Source: Diacronema lutheri (lineage: Eukaryota; Haptophyta; Pavlovophyceae; Pavlovales; Pavlovaceae). From it: a stretch of DNA of 64,000 nt. The notes under the pieces were generated by a model that was given only the letters and a program-made list of their open reading frames with translations, ran no database searches and was not told where the DNA came from. Location of the stretch: contig JAGTXO010000023.1 in assembly GCA_019448385.1 (NCBI GenBank), positions 372,001 through 436,000 of the forward strand. The letters are read 5' to 3'. A program made the translations under genes and the position numbers. Positions 23,185-33,771 of the stretch are shown here, one piece after another (the first letter of the stretch is position 1; each line of letters begins with the position of its first letter).

Positions 23185-25026
23185 CCCGCCTTGCCGCCAC
23201 CACATTCGCCGCCACCGCCACCCAACCCGCCGCCGCCGCTGCCGCCTGCGCCGCACCCTCTCGCGGCTGCCGCGGCCGCCGTGGCCGCCACGGCCACGCC
23301 GCCACCTCGCGCGCCCGCGCCGCCGCCGCCGGCAGCGCGCTCGGCAGCGCCGCGCGGCGCGCCGCCCGACGTTGCGCTGCCGCCTGCGCTTGCACTCGAG
23401 AAGTGGGTGCAGCTTGCCACCGTCCTCGTCCCGCTCCTGCTTCTCCTTGCCGTTTCGCTTTGCTGCTGCCTGGGCGCCTCACCTTACGACCTTGACGCGC
23501 TCCGCAGGCCCGTCGAGGGCGTCGTGGCGCGCAGCCGCAAGATGGCGGCGGCGCGGCACGCGGCGGCGCGCGGCGCGCGGACCGCACCAGCGCACGCCGC
23601 CGACGCCGCCGCCGCCGCCGCCGGCGGCGCGTCGGATGCCGACGCGCAGCCGCAGCCGCAGCCGCAGGCGCACGCGCCCCGCCGCTGGTGGCGGCACCAC
23701 GCCTTTGACGACAATGGCGATGCGATGCCGTGGGAGGCGGCGGAGGCGGCCTTTTGGAGCACGGGCGCGGGCTCGCCGCGCCGAGCGCGGAGGCTCGCCG
23801 CCAACGGCGCCGCCGACGCCGACGACGCCGACGACGAGCCTGAGAATATGGCCGCGGCTGGGCTGCGGCGCGGCTCGAAAATTCTTGCGGACGGCCTGAG
23901 GGAAGGGGTTGCGGCCATGGCCAGCTGGCTGCAGAGCAGCGCGTGGAGCGATGAGGCGGCGGAGGCGGCGGGCGCGCGCGAAGAGGCGCGCGACGTCGAG
24001 CAGGTGCGCGTGTGCAAATTGTGTGTGCGTCCCGCCTTGCTACGGGGTCGGGCGGGGGGCGGGCGCGCGGCCTGCGGCGCGGCACGCAGGGTCCGCCGCC
24101 ATCGCCCCGGCCACGCCGCCGTCGGCAACCGCGCGCGCGAGCACGTGGCGACGTCCGCCGCACGCGCCGCGCGCCGCGCGCACCCGCACCGCTCGCAGGC
24201 TGACATCGCCGCTCACACCGCGGCCGGCGTGGCGGGCGGCGCAGCGGGCGGCGTGGCGGTTGGTGCACCGGCCGCCTCGGCCGCGCGCGCGCCGCTCGAC
24301 GACGCGTGCGCGCCCGCGTGCGCGGCGGCGGCTGGAACAGAGAGAGCCGCCGGTGCCCTGGGCGGGGGCTCGAGCGCACACGCACCACCTGCGTATGGTG
24401 CGCACGCCCCTGTCGACCGCGAGGCACGTCTCGGTCCCCTCGTCGATCTGGCCGATGCATGCAGCGTTGACAAGGCTCTTGCCGAGCCGAGCGATGGCGG
24501 CGCGGCCGCGCCCGCCGCCGCACCCGCCGCCGCCGCGCCCGGCGTGGGCGCGCGGCGCGCCAGCCGCGCCGCCCGCGCCGACCAGGTCAACGCCGCGCGC
24601 GAGGCGGCGGCCCAGGCGGCGGCGCTCCGCGCGCAGGCGCAGGCCGGCACGGGCGCTGCGCCGGGCGCGGAACGCGAGCGCACGCGCCGAAGCAGCAGCA
24701 ACTGCGGCGCCGACGGCGCCAACGGCGGGAGCGTCGTCACCATGCTGCAGGCCGTTACGCTGCGCTCTGGCGAGCCGGGCGCGGTGGGCGTGAGGGAGTC
24801 GCCCCGCTACCAGAAGCTGGTCGATGAGCTCGACGGCGAGGCGCGCGCGCTGCGCGACACGCGCGTGCTCGACGTGCGCGTGACGCGCCTCGTCCGCTCG
24901 CTGCAGTCGCTCGCGTTCGGGCTGCTGCTCGCGGACATGGTCGTCACCTATTTTGCGGCGCAGTGCAAGCACGCAGGGGTCTCGTGCGGTGGACGGGCAG
25001 ATGTCGACGGCATGCCGAACAGATGA
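22372..25026 (+). CDS. Pro-rich membrane protein, pherophorin-like rod
   Basis: Proposed exons are 22372-24003 and 24199-25026 in phase 0, about 819 residues. The 195-nt intron is also open in frame, so the unspliced form would be 884. A basic N-terminus is followed by a hydrophobic helix (WALACALLLAWGVVMAGVY), then a Pro/Ser-Pro-Pro rod of about 160 residues including almost pure poly-Pro. A second strong transmembrane helix follows (LATVLVPLLLLLAVSLCCCLG), then a long Ala- and charge-rich region, and a last hydrophobic helix near the C-terminus (LQSLAFGLLLADMVVTYFAA). With an even number of early spans, the Pro rod would be extracellular and both ends cytosolic. No catalytic domain is recognised. 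The C-terminal boundary is uncertain because the final 25 residues look less constrained. Confidence 0.55.
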
Positions 25027-25056
25027 AAGAAAAGGGTCCGGGTTAGGTTTAGAGCC

Positions 25057-27320
25057 TTATCGCCGGATCGCTGGCGGCGGTTGGGCGCGGCCGTGCGCGC
25101 TTGCCACGCCGCTGTCGCCTGCGGCTCCGACGCCCAAGTCGTCCCGGCTTACGCGCCAAATGAGCGGCTGCTCGGCGAGCGCCGGCGCGCGCTGCTCTGA
25201 GGCCGAAGCGGCCGACGCGCGACACTGCGAGGGCGCGCCATCATCCGCGGTCGGGCGCGCGTTCGCGGCTGGCTGGTCGGCGGCGCTTGACTCGACGCGG
25301 CCGAGCTCGGGCTCAGCCGCCAATGCGTCGAGCGGCCAACAAACGGCCCGGAGTGGCGCGCCCGCCGCGTGCCCGGGCGCGCCAGCCTGCGCCCCGTCCG
25401 GCACGGCGCGCACTGGCGGGAGAGGGTTGGCGACGCTGATGTTGCCGTACCCGCCATACCCGCCGCGGTACCCGCCGCCGCCGTCCGGGCCGCCATACGC
25501 GTCTCCGCCGCTGGGGCCGTCACCACGTCTGCTCGCGAGACGTGTGTACCCGCCCACGATGCCGCACCCGCCAACGCTCAACGCGTCGACGCCACAGCGG
25601 CCCGCGCCCTGCGCCCCCGGCCGGCGCGCGCCAGCGCGCGCGGCCGCGTGCTCGCGCGCGTGCGCGCGCGCGCGCGCGTGGCTTTCCCGCGCACTGCCTG
25701 CCGCGGCGCACGCCGCAGCGCAGCCCAAATGCAGCACGATGAGGATCAGAGCGTAACAGCCACCCACCTCGAGCGCGAAGGGCACGGGCGCCATCGCTGT
25801 GTGCAGAAGGAGGACGTTGAGCCTATGCCAGCGCGACGGGCGCGCGAGCCGTGCCGGCGGCGGGCGCGTACTCTCCTCAAGGGCAGTAACGGTCGTAACG
25901 GTCGCGCCGCGCGCGTCCGCCTCGGCCGCCGCGGCGACGCACGCCGCCGCGGCGGGCGCGGCGCGCGACGTTGTCGTTGCGAGGCGCGCGACGCACCGCG
26001 CGCACGGGTGCGCGCAGCAGAGCGCAGCGTTGGACACGGCGCCAGCGGCGAGCGCCACCAACGGCTGCGCACCGCCGTGTCCAGCCGCGCCTGCACCGAG
26101 CGGGGCGGGCTCGCACGCCGCCTCGCAGTCGGCGCAGCCGCCGACGCGCGAGCGGAGCGCCAGAGCCGCCGCTTGCGCTGATGCTTGCGTGGGCGCTGTA
26201 ACCGCCGGGCTGTCCGCCTCCGCGCCGCGCGCGCTCGTGCATGCGGCGGCGATGGCGGACTCTGGGCAGAGGCGCACGCACGCGCGCGCGCAGCAGCTGC
26301 CGCCATTCGCCAGCACGCCGGCCGGCGCGCCGACCGACCGCGAGCTGCGCTGGGCCGGCGACGGTGCCGGCGCCGGCGCTATCGGCCCGCAGTCTGCCGG
26401 ACAATTGCGCGCGAGCACGTCAGCGGCGCAGTAGTCCGCGGGCGTTGGCGCAGCGCAGCCATGCGCGCGCATCGTCCACGGGCACACGCGCATGCATTTG
26501 GGCCCGCAGCAGCGCGACGCCGTCACCTAGAAGGGGCGTGGAGGGCGCACGGAAGGAAGTGGGGTCAACGAAGAGAGGGAGGGGGGAGATGGGAATGGGG
26601 CGGGTGAGTTCAGGCCGGCAGAAGGGAGGGCAAACATCGGCCGCGCGGGGAAAGCAACGGCGGGTCAGGGGAAGCACGTACACCCGGCAGATTGCACACG
26701 CCACCGCACGCCTGGCACGGCAGCGTGCGCTGCTCCTTCGCCAGCTCGCGCGCATCGACGAGCGGCGGTCGGGCGGGAGGCGGCGCAGGCGGCGCGGCGC
26801 GGCTCGGAGCGGGCGGTGGCGACGGCTCCGAGCGCGACGCGCCGCCGGCCGTGCCGTGACGCGCGCCGAGCTGCGCGGCTGGCGCGCTCACGCTGCGCTC
26901 AGGCGAGTGCGAGGGGGCAGGCGCTGAGGCCAAAGTCTCGCCGGCCGCGACGAGGGCCGCCGATGCCAACGCCTCGGCGCGCGACGCGGCGCGAGCAGAC
27001 GCCGCGTCGGCGGCCACCTTCCGCCGGCGCTGCGCAGCGCTCAATGGCGGCGGGCTCGGTGGCGGCGGTGGCCAGCTCGGCGGCGGCTCGGCACTGCGCA
27101 GAGTGGAATTTGACGAGGGGAGCGCGCCGCCGAGCGCGCCAACGCCGATGGGATGCGGCTCTGAGGGCGTGGACGGCGGCCCATGCGCCGGCGCGAGCTC
27201 GTTGTGGACAAACTGAAGCATCGCAAACGAGCAGACCGCGAGCACAAAGGCGAGCGTTGACAGCGTCACGTAGCTCGCGCGGCCGCCGCCGTGCGCGTGG
27301 CCCGCGGACTCACCCGCCAT
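25057..27320 (-). CDS. Cys-rich membrane-anchored protein
   Basis: Exon 1 is 27320-26682 and exon 2 is 26526-25057 (minus strand, GTACGT donor, phase 0), giving 702 residues. Close to the N-terminus a hydrophobic span (VTLSTLAFVLAVCSFAMLQFV) acts as a signal anchor. A Pro-rich stretch follows, and then a Cys-rich domain with a repeated pattern: PCQACGGVCN, CCGPKCMRVCPW, CCARACVRLCPES and CCAHPCARCVAR. A second membrane span (PFALEVGGCYALILIVLHLGCAA) precedes a Gly/Tyr-rich then low-complexity cytosolic tail. The Cys repeats look extracellular and disulfide-bonded. I do not recognise the family. Stops of this gene and of the Pro-rich neighbour lie 31 bp apart (convergent). Confidence 0.6.
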
Positions 27321-27639
27321 GGCGAATTGTGAGGGCGTCGCGGATCGGCGAAAACGGACGGAAAATTGAGAAAAGAGGCAAAAGAGTGAAAAGACAGAAG
27401 TGAAAAGTGAGCCCTGGAATGTCGGAGCATTTGTCGGCTTCCACCGACAATCCCGGGCGCGAGGCAAGGCCCGTGGTTTTGCCTTTGCGCCGGTGCGCTT
27501 GCAGACCTTGCTGACGGTCCTGCGGTTGGCGGTGCTGAAAGCCAACAAGGCGGGGGTCCCAAAGCGAGCGCTGGCGAACCGTCTCGCACACCGGCAAAAT
27601 AATCTCGCGCGTTCCCAAAATGCGAGTTTCACGCACACG
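27321..27639. promoter_or_regulatory. divergent promoter region
   Basis: This 319-bp spacer separates the ATGs of the Cys-rich gene (minus) and the lumenal protein gene (plus). It is purine-rich around 27355-27415 (GAAAATTGAGAAAAGAGGC), unusual for this window. An out-of-frame ATG at 27620 precedes the chosen ATG at 27640; if transcribed it would act as an upstream start. Confidence 0.5.
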
Positions 27640-28149
27640 ATGGCGGCTCGCGAGGGAATCCGCGTGTTCTCGCTCATCGCTCTGCTCTCCACGGCGAGCG
27701 CGCGAAGCGGCGGCAAACCGGCGCTGTCGCGCCGCGCCGTTGCAGCGTCATTTTTTGCCGTCGTTGTCGCCGGTCCGCTCGCACCGACGACGGGCGGTCT
27801 GCGGCCAGGCCCACCGGCCGCGCGCGCATCCTACTCGCTCTACAAGGCGGCGAGCGATGAACGCTCGGCCAAGCTCAAGGAAGGGACGTGGAAGCAGGGT
27901 CGCGACATCGACGACGCCTCTTTTCAGGGGCTGGGCGCGCGCAATGAGGCCGAGAAGCTGCGTGCGTTCAAGTACTCGCGGGCAAACAAGGCAGGGAATG
28001 CGGGCAAGTTTTGCGCAGGCCAGACGTCAAACGTCTCGCCGATGATGGAGAACATTTGCGTGCGCGTCGGCTCAACCAAGGCGGATCAGGCAACGCAGAT
28101 TATCGACGAGTTTGGCTCCGCCCAGCAGGCCAACCGCAACCGGCAATGA
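27640..28149 (+). CDS. probable thylakoid-lumen protein of a complex plastid
   Basis: A single exon of 169 residues. The N-terminus reads as layered targeting: a hydrophobic ER-type signal (IRVFSLIALLSTASA), a basic and hydroxylated stretch, then a second twin-arginine-like signal (SRRAVAASFFAVVVAGPL) with an Ala-x-Ala type cleavage site (ARA before SYSLYKAA). That order (signal peptide, transit peptide, lumenal signal) is expected for a nuclear-encoded lumenal protein in an alga with a secondary plastid. The mature part, about 100 residues, is Lys-rich and helical, with two Cys (FCAGQ and NICVRV) that could pair. It may be a small extrinsic photosystem subunit, but I do not recognise a named family. 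Its stop is 27 bp from that of the next gene (convergent). Confidence 0.65.
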   Translation: MAAREGIRVFSLIALLSTASARSGGKPALSRRAVAASFFAVVVAGPLAPTTGGLRPGPPAARASYSLYKAASDERSAKLKEGTWKQGRDIDDASFQGLGARNEAEKLRAFKYSRANKAGNAGKFCAGQTSNVSPMMENICVRVGSTKADQATQIIDEFGSAQQANRNRQ

Positions 28150-28176
28150 GACCACGCGGGAACAGTTCCGGGCTCA

Positions 28177-28997
28177 TCATGACGCCCCGTGCGTGAGGCT
28201 ACCTTTCAGCGTCGCGCTTACCAGCGCGAGCTTGCCCTTGGCATAGCTGAGCCCGCGCTTGTCGACCTTGCCGCCGGGCAGCAGGAGCGGCAGCAGCTCA
28301 TACTCGCTGACGCGCGTGCGGTTCGAGAGCGACGCGTAGTTGACGCGCGCGAGCACGCCCGCGCCGCGCAGCTCGAGCGTTTCGCCGACCGCCGCGTTGT
28401 ACGCGTGCGAAAGCGGTGACCAGCAGCCGGCGATGCACGACCTGATCGTCGCGAGCTTGGGCGACTCGAGGGTGAACTGCACGCGGTAGCGCAGCAGAGC
28501 AAACTGCTTGAGCACGTACCAGCCTGGCAGGCGAGTCGGGCTCATGGATGTGGACGCATATTTTTGGTCCGACTCGAAGGCGCTGCCCGACGCGTCCGCC
28601 GCGACGGTCACGCTGTCGGGCGTGAAGTCGAGCCAAAACGTCTTCGCCTTGGCGTCGTAATCGTACGCGTACGACAGATCGAGCGTCACGGCCGGGTTCA
28701 GCCCTTTGAACGCGTAGACACCCATGAACGGGATGGGCAGATCCTTGCCCGGGCCTGGCGCGACGCAGGGCGCAGGGCGCGCGCCGGGTGGCACGCGCAC
28801 GGTGCGCGGTGGTGCGCAAGCGATGAATAACGCCCGTGGCTCGCGCGCGCGGCATGACGATGGCGTGGCGGAGGCGCCCCACCCTTGAGCCCCCATGCCT
28901 TGACGTCGTCAAGGTTGCGCGGCGCGAGGGGCACAAAGAGCGGGTAGATCAGGTAGGCAACGAGCGTCGCGCCGATGAGCTGTTGCATGCGCTCCAT
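28177..28997 (-). CDS. hypothetical protein, hydrophobic N-terminus
   Basis: Exon 1 is 28997-28883 and exon 2 is 28754-28177 on the minus strand, joining LKG|PGKDLPIPF for 230 residues. The N-terminus has one hydrophobic segment (LIGATLVAYLIYPLFVPLAP) that could be a membrane anchor or signal. The body is rich in beta-strand-like alternation (VTLDLSYAYDYDAKAKTFWL, YRVQFTLESPKL) with two close Cys (RSCIAGCW). The codon pattern and balanced composition argue for a real protein. No family was recognised. The donor reads GTGGGG. Confidence 0.6.
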
Positions 28998-29229
28998 CGT
29001 CGCGCCGCCTGCGCGCGAGGGCGAGGCGGCGAAGTGGCACGGGCAGCACAATGGAGCACATCTGCGCCGGTGAGCGCGCGGATCAAAGGCCGTCGCCGCG
29101 GCGATCTCGGCGGCCGCGTGCGCACCGGAGGCACAGCGCCACTTTCAAAAGCTCCGCCAAAGTAATTCCTACTTAATTACGAAAAAAAATGGCGGTAGCT
29201 CGTGCGCGACGCTGGCCCTCCTCGCGGTC

Positions 29230-30513
29230 TCAGGCCACCGACGGCGATGTGCCACTCACGGCCTGCTGCCACAGCACCTCACTCAGGGCCCACACGCGCT
29301 CGCCAAACTGCGGATCCGCGGCGAGCGCATGCTCCGGTGTGCGCAGCGCGACGCCGCCGTCCGCGAGCGGCGCCGGGACAGCGTACGCGCCGCGCACATT
29401 GCGCTCGTCGACCGCCGCCGCGGCCGCGCACCACAGCTGTGGCAATGCGCCAGCCGGCACATCGAGGCCGACAAACGCCGCCCTGAGCCGCACGAGCAAG
29501 CCGAGCGCGAGCGCGGCGGCTGGCCCAACCGCGTTGTACGACTCGCGCAGAATCCCCGTCCCCACGATCCCCGGATGCACGGCGCACGAGCGGATAACGC
29601 GCCCGTTCAGGCGCGCGCGAAGCGCGGCACGCGACGCGCGCGCGGACACCGCCACATCGACGTCCGCGTCGTGCTCCGCGCGCTCCGCTGGGTCGTCCGG
29701 GCGCAGCGCGGCGTCGAGCGCGGCGTCGAGCGCGAGTGCAAACGAGAGTTGCGCGAGCTTGGAGAGCGCATACCGTTCCATGAGCTGCGCGGAAGTGCGC
29801 AGCTTGGCCGGGTCGGCAAGCCACGCGGCCGCCCTGCTCGCTTCGAGCCAGCCGTACGACGGCTCGGCGTGCAGCTCGTCGAGCGCGCGCGCGCCGGCAG
29901 ACGCTGCGGATGACGCAGGCATGCGGCGGTGCGCGCGCGACGCGACGTGCACGATGCGCCCGGCGGGCGCGCCGGGCCCACGGCGGCCAAACGCGGGGAG
30001 CAGGAGCAGCGTGAGCGCAAAGTGCGACAAGTGGTTCACCAAGAAGGTTGCCTCGATCCCCAAGCGGCCGTCGAGTGCGCGGCTGAGCAACGGCTTGCCG
30101 TCGCGCAGGACGGTCGAGACGCCCGCATTGTTCACCAGGATGTCCAGCACGCCAAAGCGCTCGTCGAAAGCACGCGCGAACGCGAGCACGCTCGGAGGGT
30201 CGGCCAGGTCGAGCGGCAGCACATGCGCGCGCGCCGCCCCCTGCGCCTTTCGCGTGTGCCGCGCGTCCGCACCGATGCGCTCGGCGAGCGCCGCGCCTTT
30301 GGCCACGTCGCGGCAAGCAAGCACGACGGTTGCGCCGCGCGCGGCCAGCTGCAGCGCTGTCTCCTCGCCCAAGCCAGACGTCGGCCCCGTCACGATTGCG
30401 ACTCGGCCCGTAAGGTCTGCCGACGCGAGCCACGCGGGCGTGCGCGCGTCCGCATCGCCGCCCGCAGGGCCGCCGCCGACCGGAACGGTAGCGCCCAGCG
30501 CGTGAAAAGCCAT
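29230..30513 (-). CDS. short-chain dehydrogenase/reductase (retinol dehydrogenase-like)
   Basis: A single exon of 427 residues, larger than the usual 250-350. The Rossmann fold is clear: VAIVTGPTSGLGEE (TGxxxGxG, residues about 39-51), VVLACRD after strand 2, LPLDLADP, then DILVNNAGVS, and the catalytic pair in YALSKLAQ (Tyr-x3-Lys), placed late because of inserts. Similar enzymes (WW-domain oxidoreductase and RDH families) use NADP(H) on lipophilic alcohols or ketones. Ser/Gly/Ala-rich inserts occur around ASSAASAGARALDELHAEP and in the acidic PAERAEHDADVDVAV region. The ATG at 30513 is the first in frame. The gene is divergent from the PhyH gene 176 bp away. Confidence 0.88.
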   Translation of the reverse strand: MAFHALGATVPVGGGPAGGDADARTPAWLASADLTGRVAIVTGPTSGLGEETALQLAARGATVVLACRDVAKGAALAERIGADARHTRKAQGAARAHVLPLDLADPPSVLAFARAFDERFGVLDILVNNAGVSTVLRDGKPLLSRALDGRLGIEATFLVNHLSHFALTLLLLPAFGRRGPGAPAGRIVHVASRAHRRMPASSAASAGARALDELHAEPSYGWLEASRAAAWLADPAKLRTSAQLMERYALSKLAQLSFALALDAALDAALRPDDPAERAEHDADVDVAVSARASRAALRARLNGRVIRSCAVHPGIVGTGILRESYNAVGPAAALALGLLVRLRAAFVGLDVPAGALPQLWCAAAAAVDERNVRGAYAVPAPLADGGVALRTPEHALAADPQFGERVWALSEVLWQQAVSGTSPSVA

Positions 30514-30689
30514 GAGCGCCGCGGAGGCACCGGCGACCGCCACCGCGATCGCAGCCGCGATTGCAGCCGCCGGCCGCGAGCTCGTGCGCCTCAACGTGGA
30601 GATTGCCCTCGCTCACGCTCCCGCCCTTTTTTGTGGGAGGTTCTCCGTTCTGATGAGAATCGAATCGGACGCGGACGTCCTTGAACTGG
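30514..30689. promoter_or_regulatory. divergent promoter region, SDR / PhyH
   Basis: A spacer of 176 bp between two divergent ATGs. An out-of-frame ATG at 30653 lies 37 bp upstream of the PhyH start. No TATA-like element is visible. Confidence 0.5.
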
Positions 30690-32366
30690 ATGGAGCAGGT
30701 CGTCTCGCTCACGGACGAAGGTGGGGCCCCCTGCGGTCCGCTGCTGCTGCTCACGCCAATCGCGGGAACGCCATTCTTTACCGCCTCACGCCGATCCGGC
30801 GAGACGGACGCTGGCGCGCGGCGCAACCTGCGCGTGCTCGTGCCGCTCGGCGGCTGCGCCGGACGCGATGTCGACTTCACGGGTGCGCAGGGCCAGTACG
30901 CGCGCTGGGAGCTCGTGCGGGTGCCAATTGTCGCGCCGGCGGCTGAGGTACTTGCAGCGTTGCCGTCCGGCTCGGGTGTTGCCGAGCCGCTCGCGCTGCG
31001 CAGCGCCTATGCGAGCGCGCACGCGGACGACCACGGCGGCGCGCGCTTCCTCGCGCTGCGCCCGGGCGAGCGCGCCGCCGCGCAGGCCGCTGCGGACGCG
31101 CTCTGCCTCTCGCCGAGCCCAACGCCGCTCGCCTTACATCCGCCACCGGCTTTTGAGCCGCGGCTCGCGTCGCCGCAGCGCGGCGCGGCGTCCGAAGCCA
31201 CCGCCGTCAGGAGCGGCTCCGCTCGCGACGGTGCGCTCTCGCCGGATGAGCTGCGCGCCTTCGCGGCCGACGGCTTTGTGATCGCGCGCGACGTCGTCGC
31301 GCGTGGCGTCGTCGATGCGTTGCGCCTCGAGTACAACGTGAACGCCTTCAACGCCCTTCACCCGGCAGCGGCCGCACGAGCGGGCGGAGCGCAGCGCGAC
31401 GAGAACCACGGCCACGGCGCCGGTGATGGCGACGGCGAGGACGAGGGTGAGGGTAGCGAGGCGGCCGTCGGCGACGACGAGAGCAACAGGAGCGACGAGG
31501 TCGAGGCGGTCGAGGTCGCAACGGCCGACATCCACGACAACGAGCGCACGCGCGAGGCGAAACGCGCCGTCACGGCGTCGGCGCGATTGCGCGGCGCCAT
31601 TGGCTCACTCCTCGAGCCGGACAACGGTCCGTTCGTCGCGCCGCTCCCGCCCGGCCAGGACGCGCTCAACTGGCCGCGACAGGGAGCTCCACCCGTCGCG
31701 CGCCCCTTCGAGCAGTGGCACGTCGACGGTATGCACCGCACGGCGACGTACCCTTTCGCGCTCCTCGTCGCGATCGCGCTGAGCGACCAGACGCGCCCGG
31801 ACTGCGGCAACCTGCACGCGAGCCGCGGCTCCCACTGGCCGATCACCAACGCGATCCGGCAGATGCGCGCCGCGCACGCACCGCCCGGACTTGCCGCAGG
31901 CGGCGGCGCCGGCGGCGGCGGCGTCGACGCCGTCGGCGCCGGCCGTGGCGTCGGCTGCAGCCGCGCTCGCGCTCGCGTCGGCCGTGGCCGCGGCCGCGCC
32001 ATGGAGGCGGGCGACCTCGGCAAGCAGCTGCGCGAGCTCGCGCGGCGCGATGTGCGGCCGCTCGAGCCGCTCCTTTTGCGGGCGGGCGACGCCGCGCTGC
32101 TCCACCCAAAGACCGCGCATCGTCGCGGGTACAACGCATCGCCCGATGTCCGATACCTGCTCATCCTGCGCGTGCGCAGCCCAGGCCTCGACGCCGGTGG
32201 TCGTGGCGCGGCGGCGGGCGGTGGCGGCGCGGGGACGGGTGGCGGAGGCCGCCTCCGCGTTGCGCTCGACGGGCCCTGCCACCCGGCCGTGTTCCCGGGC
32301 TTGCACGCCGACCCGCCCACCGCGCGGCTGATTGACGAGCTCGCCGCACGCTGGCGGCGAGAATGA
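30690..32366 (+). CDS. phytanoyl-CoA dioxygenase (PhyH) domain protein
   Basis: A single exon of 558 residues. The catalytic half starts at about residue 185 (LSPDELRAFAADGFVIARDV), the usual PhyH opening. The Fe(II) site His-x-Asp is seen in EQWHVDGMHR (residue about 344), followed by the core strand SDQTRPDCGNLHASRGSHW. The distal His and the 2-oxoglutarate-binding Arg fit KTAHRRGYNASPDVRYLLIL (about 474). Such enzymes hydroxylate lipid or small-molecule substrates with Fe(II), 2-oxoglutarate and O2; the substrate cannot be read from sequence. The N-terminal 180 residues are of unknown fold. An acidic Glu/Asp insert (GDGDGEDEGEGSE) and a Gly-rich insert (residues about 405-425) break the barrel. 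Confidence 0.85.
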   Translation: MEQVVSLTDEGGAPCGPLLLLTPIAGTPFFTASRRSGETDAGARRNLRVLVPLGGCAGRDVDFTGAQGQYARWELVRVPIVAPAAEVLAALPSGSGVAEPLALRSAYASAHADDHGGARFLALRPGERAAAQAAADALCLSPSPTPLALHPPPAFEPRLASPQRGAASEATAVRSGSARDGALSPDELRAFAADGFVIARDVVARGVVDALRLEYNVNAFNALHPAAAARAGGAQRDENHGHGAGDGDGEDEGEGSEAAVGDDESNRSDEVEAVEVATADIHDNERTREAKRAVTASARLRGAIGSLLEPDNGPFVAPLPPGQDALNWPRQGAPPVARPFEQWHVDGMHRTATYPFALLVAIALSDQTRPDCGNLHASRGSHWPITNAIRQMRAAHAPPGLAAGGGAGGGGVDAVGAGRGVGCSRARARVGRGRGRAMEAGDLGKQLRELARRDVRPLEPLLLRAGDAALLHPKTAHRRGYNASPDVRYLLILRVRSPGLDAGGRGAAAGGGGAGTGGGGRLRVALDGPCHPAVFPGLHADPPTARLIDELAARWRRE

Positions 32367-32452
32367 GTGTGTGGCGCGAGGGGGAGCAGCGGGTGTGTTC
32401 GGGCCACAATGTACGATGCTCTCGCGACACCCGGCGCACACAGCCCAACCCT

Positions 32453-32467
32453 CCCCCCCCCCCCCCC
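32453..32467 (+). repeat. poly-C tract between genes
   Basis: A run of 15 C lies between the PhyH stop and the GST start, possibly in the 5' leader or a 5' UTR intron of the GST gene. Confidence 0.9.
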
Positions 32468-32601
32468 TCTTCCCTTCCCCCCTCCCTCGCAGTGGAGATG
32501 TGCTCAGAGGCATTTCTCAGTGCATTCACCAATCGACTGACAGTGAAAAAGTTGCCTTTATTTTTCGAAGCATCAAGCATCCGGCCAAGTGCGCGGCGTG
32601 G

Positions 32602-33635
32602 ATGCTAGCGCTCGTTGCGACCACAGCACTCGCAATGTCCTCCGGCCTCAGGCTGCACGGCTCGCAGCAGACGCGCTCGCCGCTCGTCAACTGGTTTGCC
32701 GCCGAAGCCGGCATCCCGCTCACCGTCGTTCCGCCGCGCCCGTCGGCGCATCCGTTTGGCCAGGTCCCGGTGGGTGCGCCAAACTCTGAGCACAGACGCT
32801 GCGCGCAGCTCCTGCCGCCACGTGCGGCACGCCGCGCGCAGTGACGCTGCCGTGCTCTGGACTTTTTCCGCCCGCTGACGCGCCCCACGCGCGGCGCGCG
32901 CTGCGCAGTTCCTCACGGATGATGGAGGCGTCGAGGTCTTCGAGTCGGGTGAGTGCAGTGTTCCGCGCCGCTGCTCACGCCCCGCGAGCCCCACTAGCGT
33001 GACGCGCGACACGCCTTGATCCACTCATCGTCCGCACTAGGCGCCATCCTGCTCTACCTCGCCGACAAGGCCGCGCCCGGCGCGAGCGCCGCCGACCGCG
33101 CTCGGTACGCAAAGTGGGTTGTCTGGTCCAATTCGGAGCTGGACGGGCTGTGCTTTGGCGCGGTGCCCGGCGACCACCGCGTGCGCGGCACCTCGCTCGA
33201 CAAGCCGGGTGCGCGCTCGTGCGCGTGTGCTTTGGCAGCTCGAGTCGCAACGGCTCAGCAACGCAACCCGCGCCTTCCGCGCCCATCCCGCTGTTCACGC
33301 ACGCCCTCCCCCCCCCCCCCCCCCCCCCTTCAGGCGTCCGCTCTGTCGATCGTCTCGAGGAGATCCTGTCAGGCTGTGAGTGGCTCGTCGACGGCACTTT
33401 CTCGGTCGCAGACGTTGCAGTCGGCTCGTATTTGAACTACACGCCGCTCTTCTTCCCGAACACGGACCTGTCGATGCGCCCGGCGATCGTCGCGTACATG
33501 GATCGGTGCGCTGCGCGCCCGAAGTTTGCGGAGGCGTTTGGCGCGCAGCACGCTGCGCTCGTGCGCGCCAAGTGTGCGGCGTGGCGCGAGCGCGCCGGCG
33601 CGCCGAAGGGCGGGCCGTTTGGCCTTTTCAAGTGA
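32602..33635 (+). CDS. glutathione S-transferase
   Basis: Exons 32602-32769, 32909-32948, 33041-33208 and 33334-33635 give 225 residues, typical for GSTs. The thioredoxin-like half reads LRLHGSQQTRSPLVNWFA, then HPFGQVP|FLTDDGGVEVFESG|AILLYLADK, where the junctions restore the conserved cis-Pro and the Glu-Ser glutathione gamma-glutamyl contact. The C-terminal helical half includes RLEEIL and the N-capping box GTFSVADVAVGSYL. It conjugates or reduces substrates with glutathione in the cytosol. A second ATG at 32635 (MSSGLRLHG) would give 214 residues and fits family N-termini better, so the extra 11 hydrophobic residues may be untranslated. One intron ends in TAG and another has a 21-nt poly-C run before its acceptor. 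Confidence 0.88.
33308..33328 (+). repeat. poly-C polypyrimidine tract
   Basis: A run of 21 C lies immediately before TTCAG at the 3' end of GST intron 3 and evidently serves as its polypyrimidine tract. Confidence 0.95.
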
Positions 33636-33771
33636 GGCGTTACGGTGGCGAAGGCCTGAAACGGCGGTGCGTGAGAATGCTGCGTGACCAGTGCGTGAGT
33701 CGTGACCCGCCATTGCCAAGCCAACCCATCGTAGAAACGGCGTAACGGCCGGGGGGGGGGGGGGGTGGGCG

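Noticed and set aside
22475-24523. 682-residue minus-strand open frame and a Gly-rich frame at 22659-23420
   Set aside because: These are antisense readings of the Ser-Pro-Pro repeats; poly-Pro codons read as Gly-Gly or Arg on the other strand.
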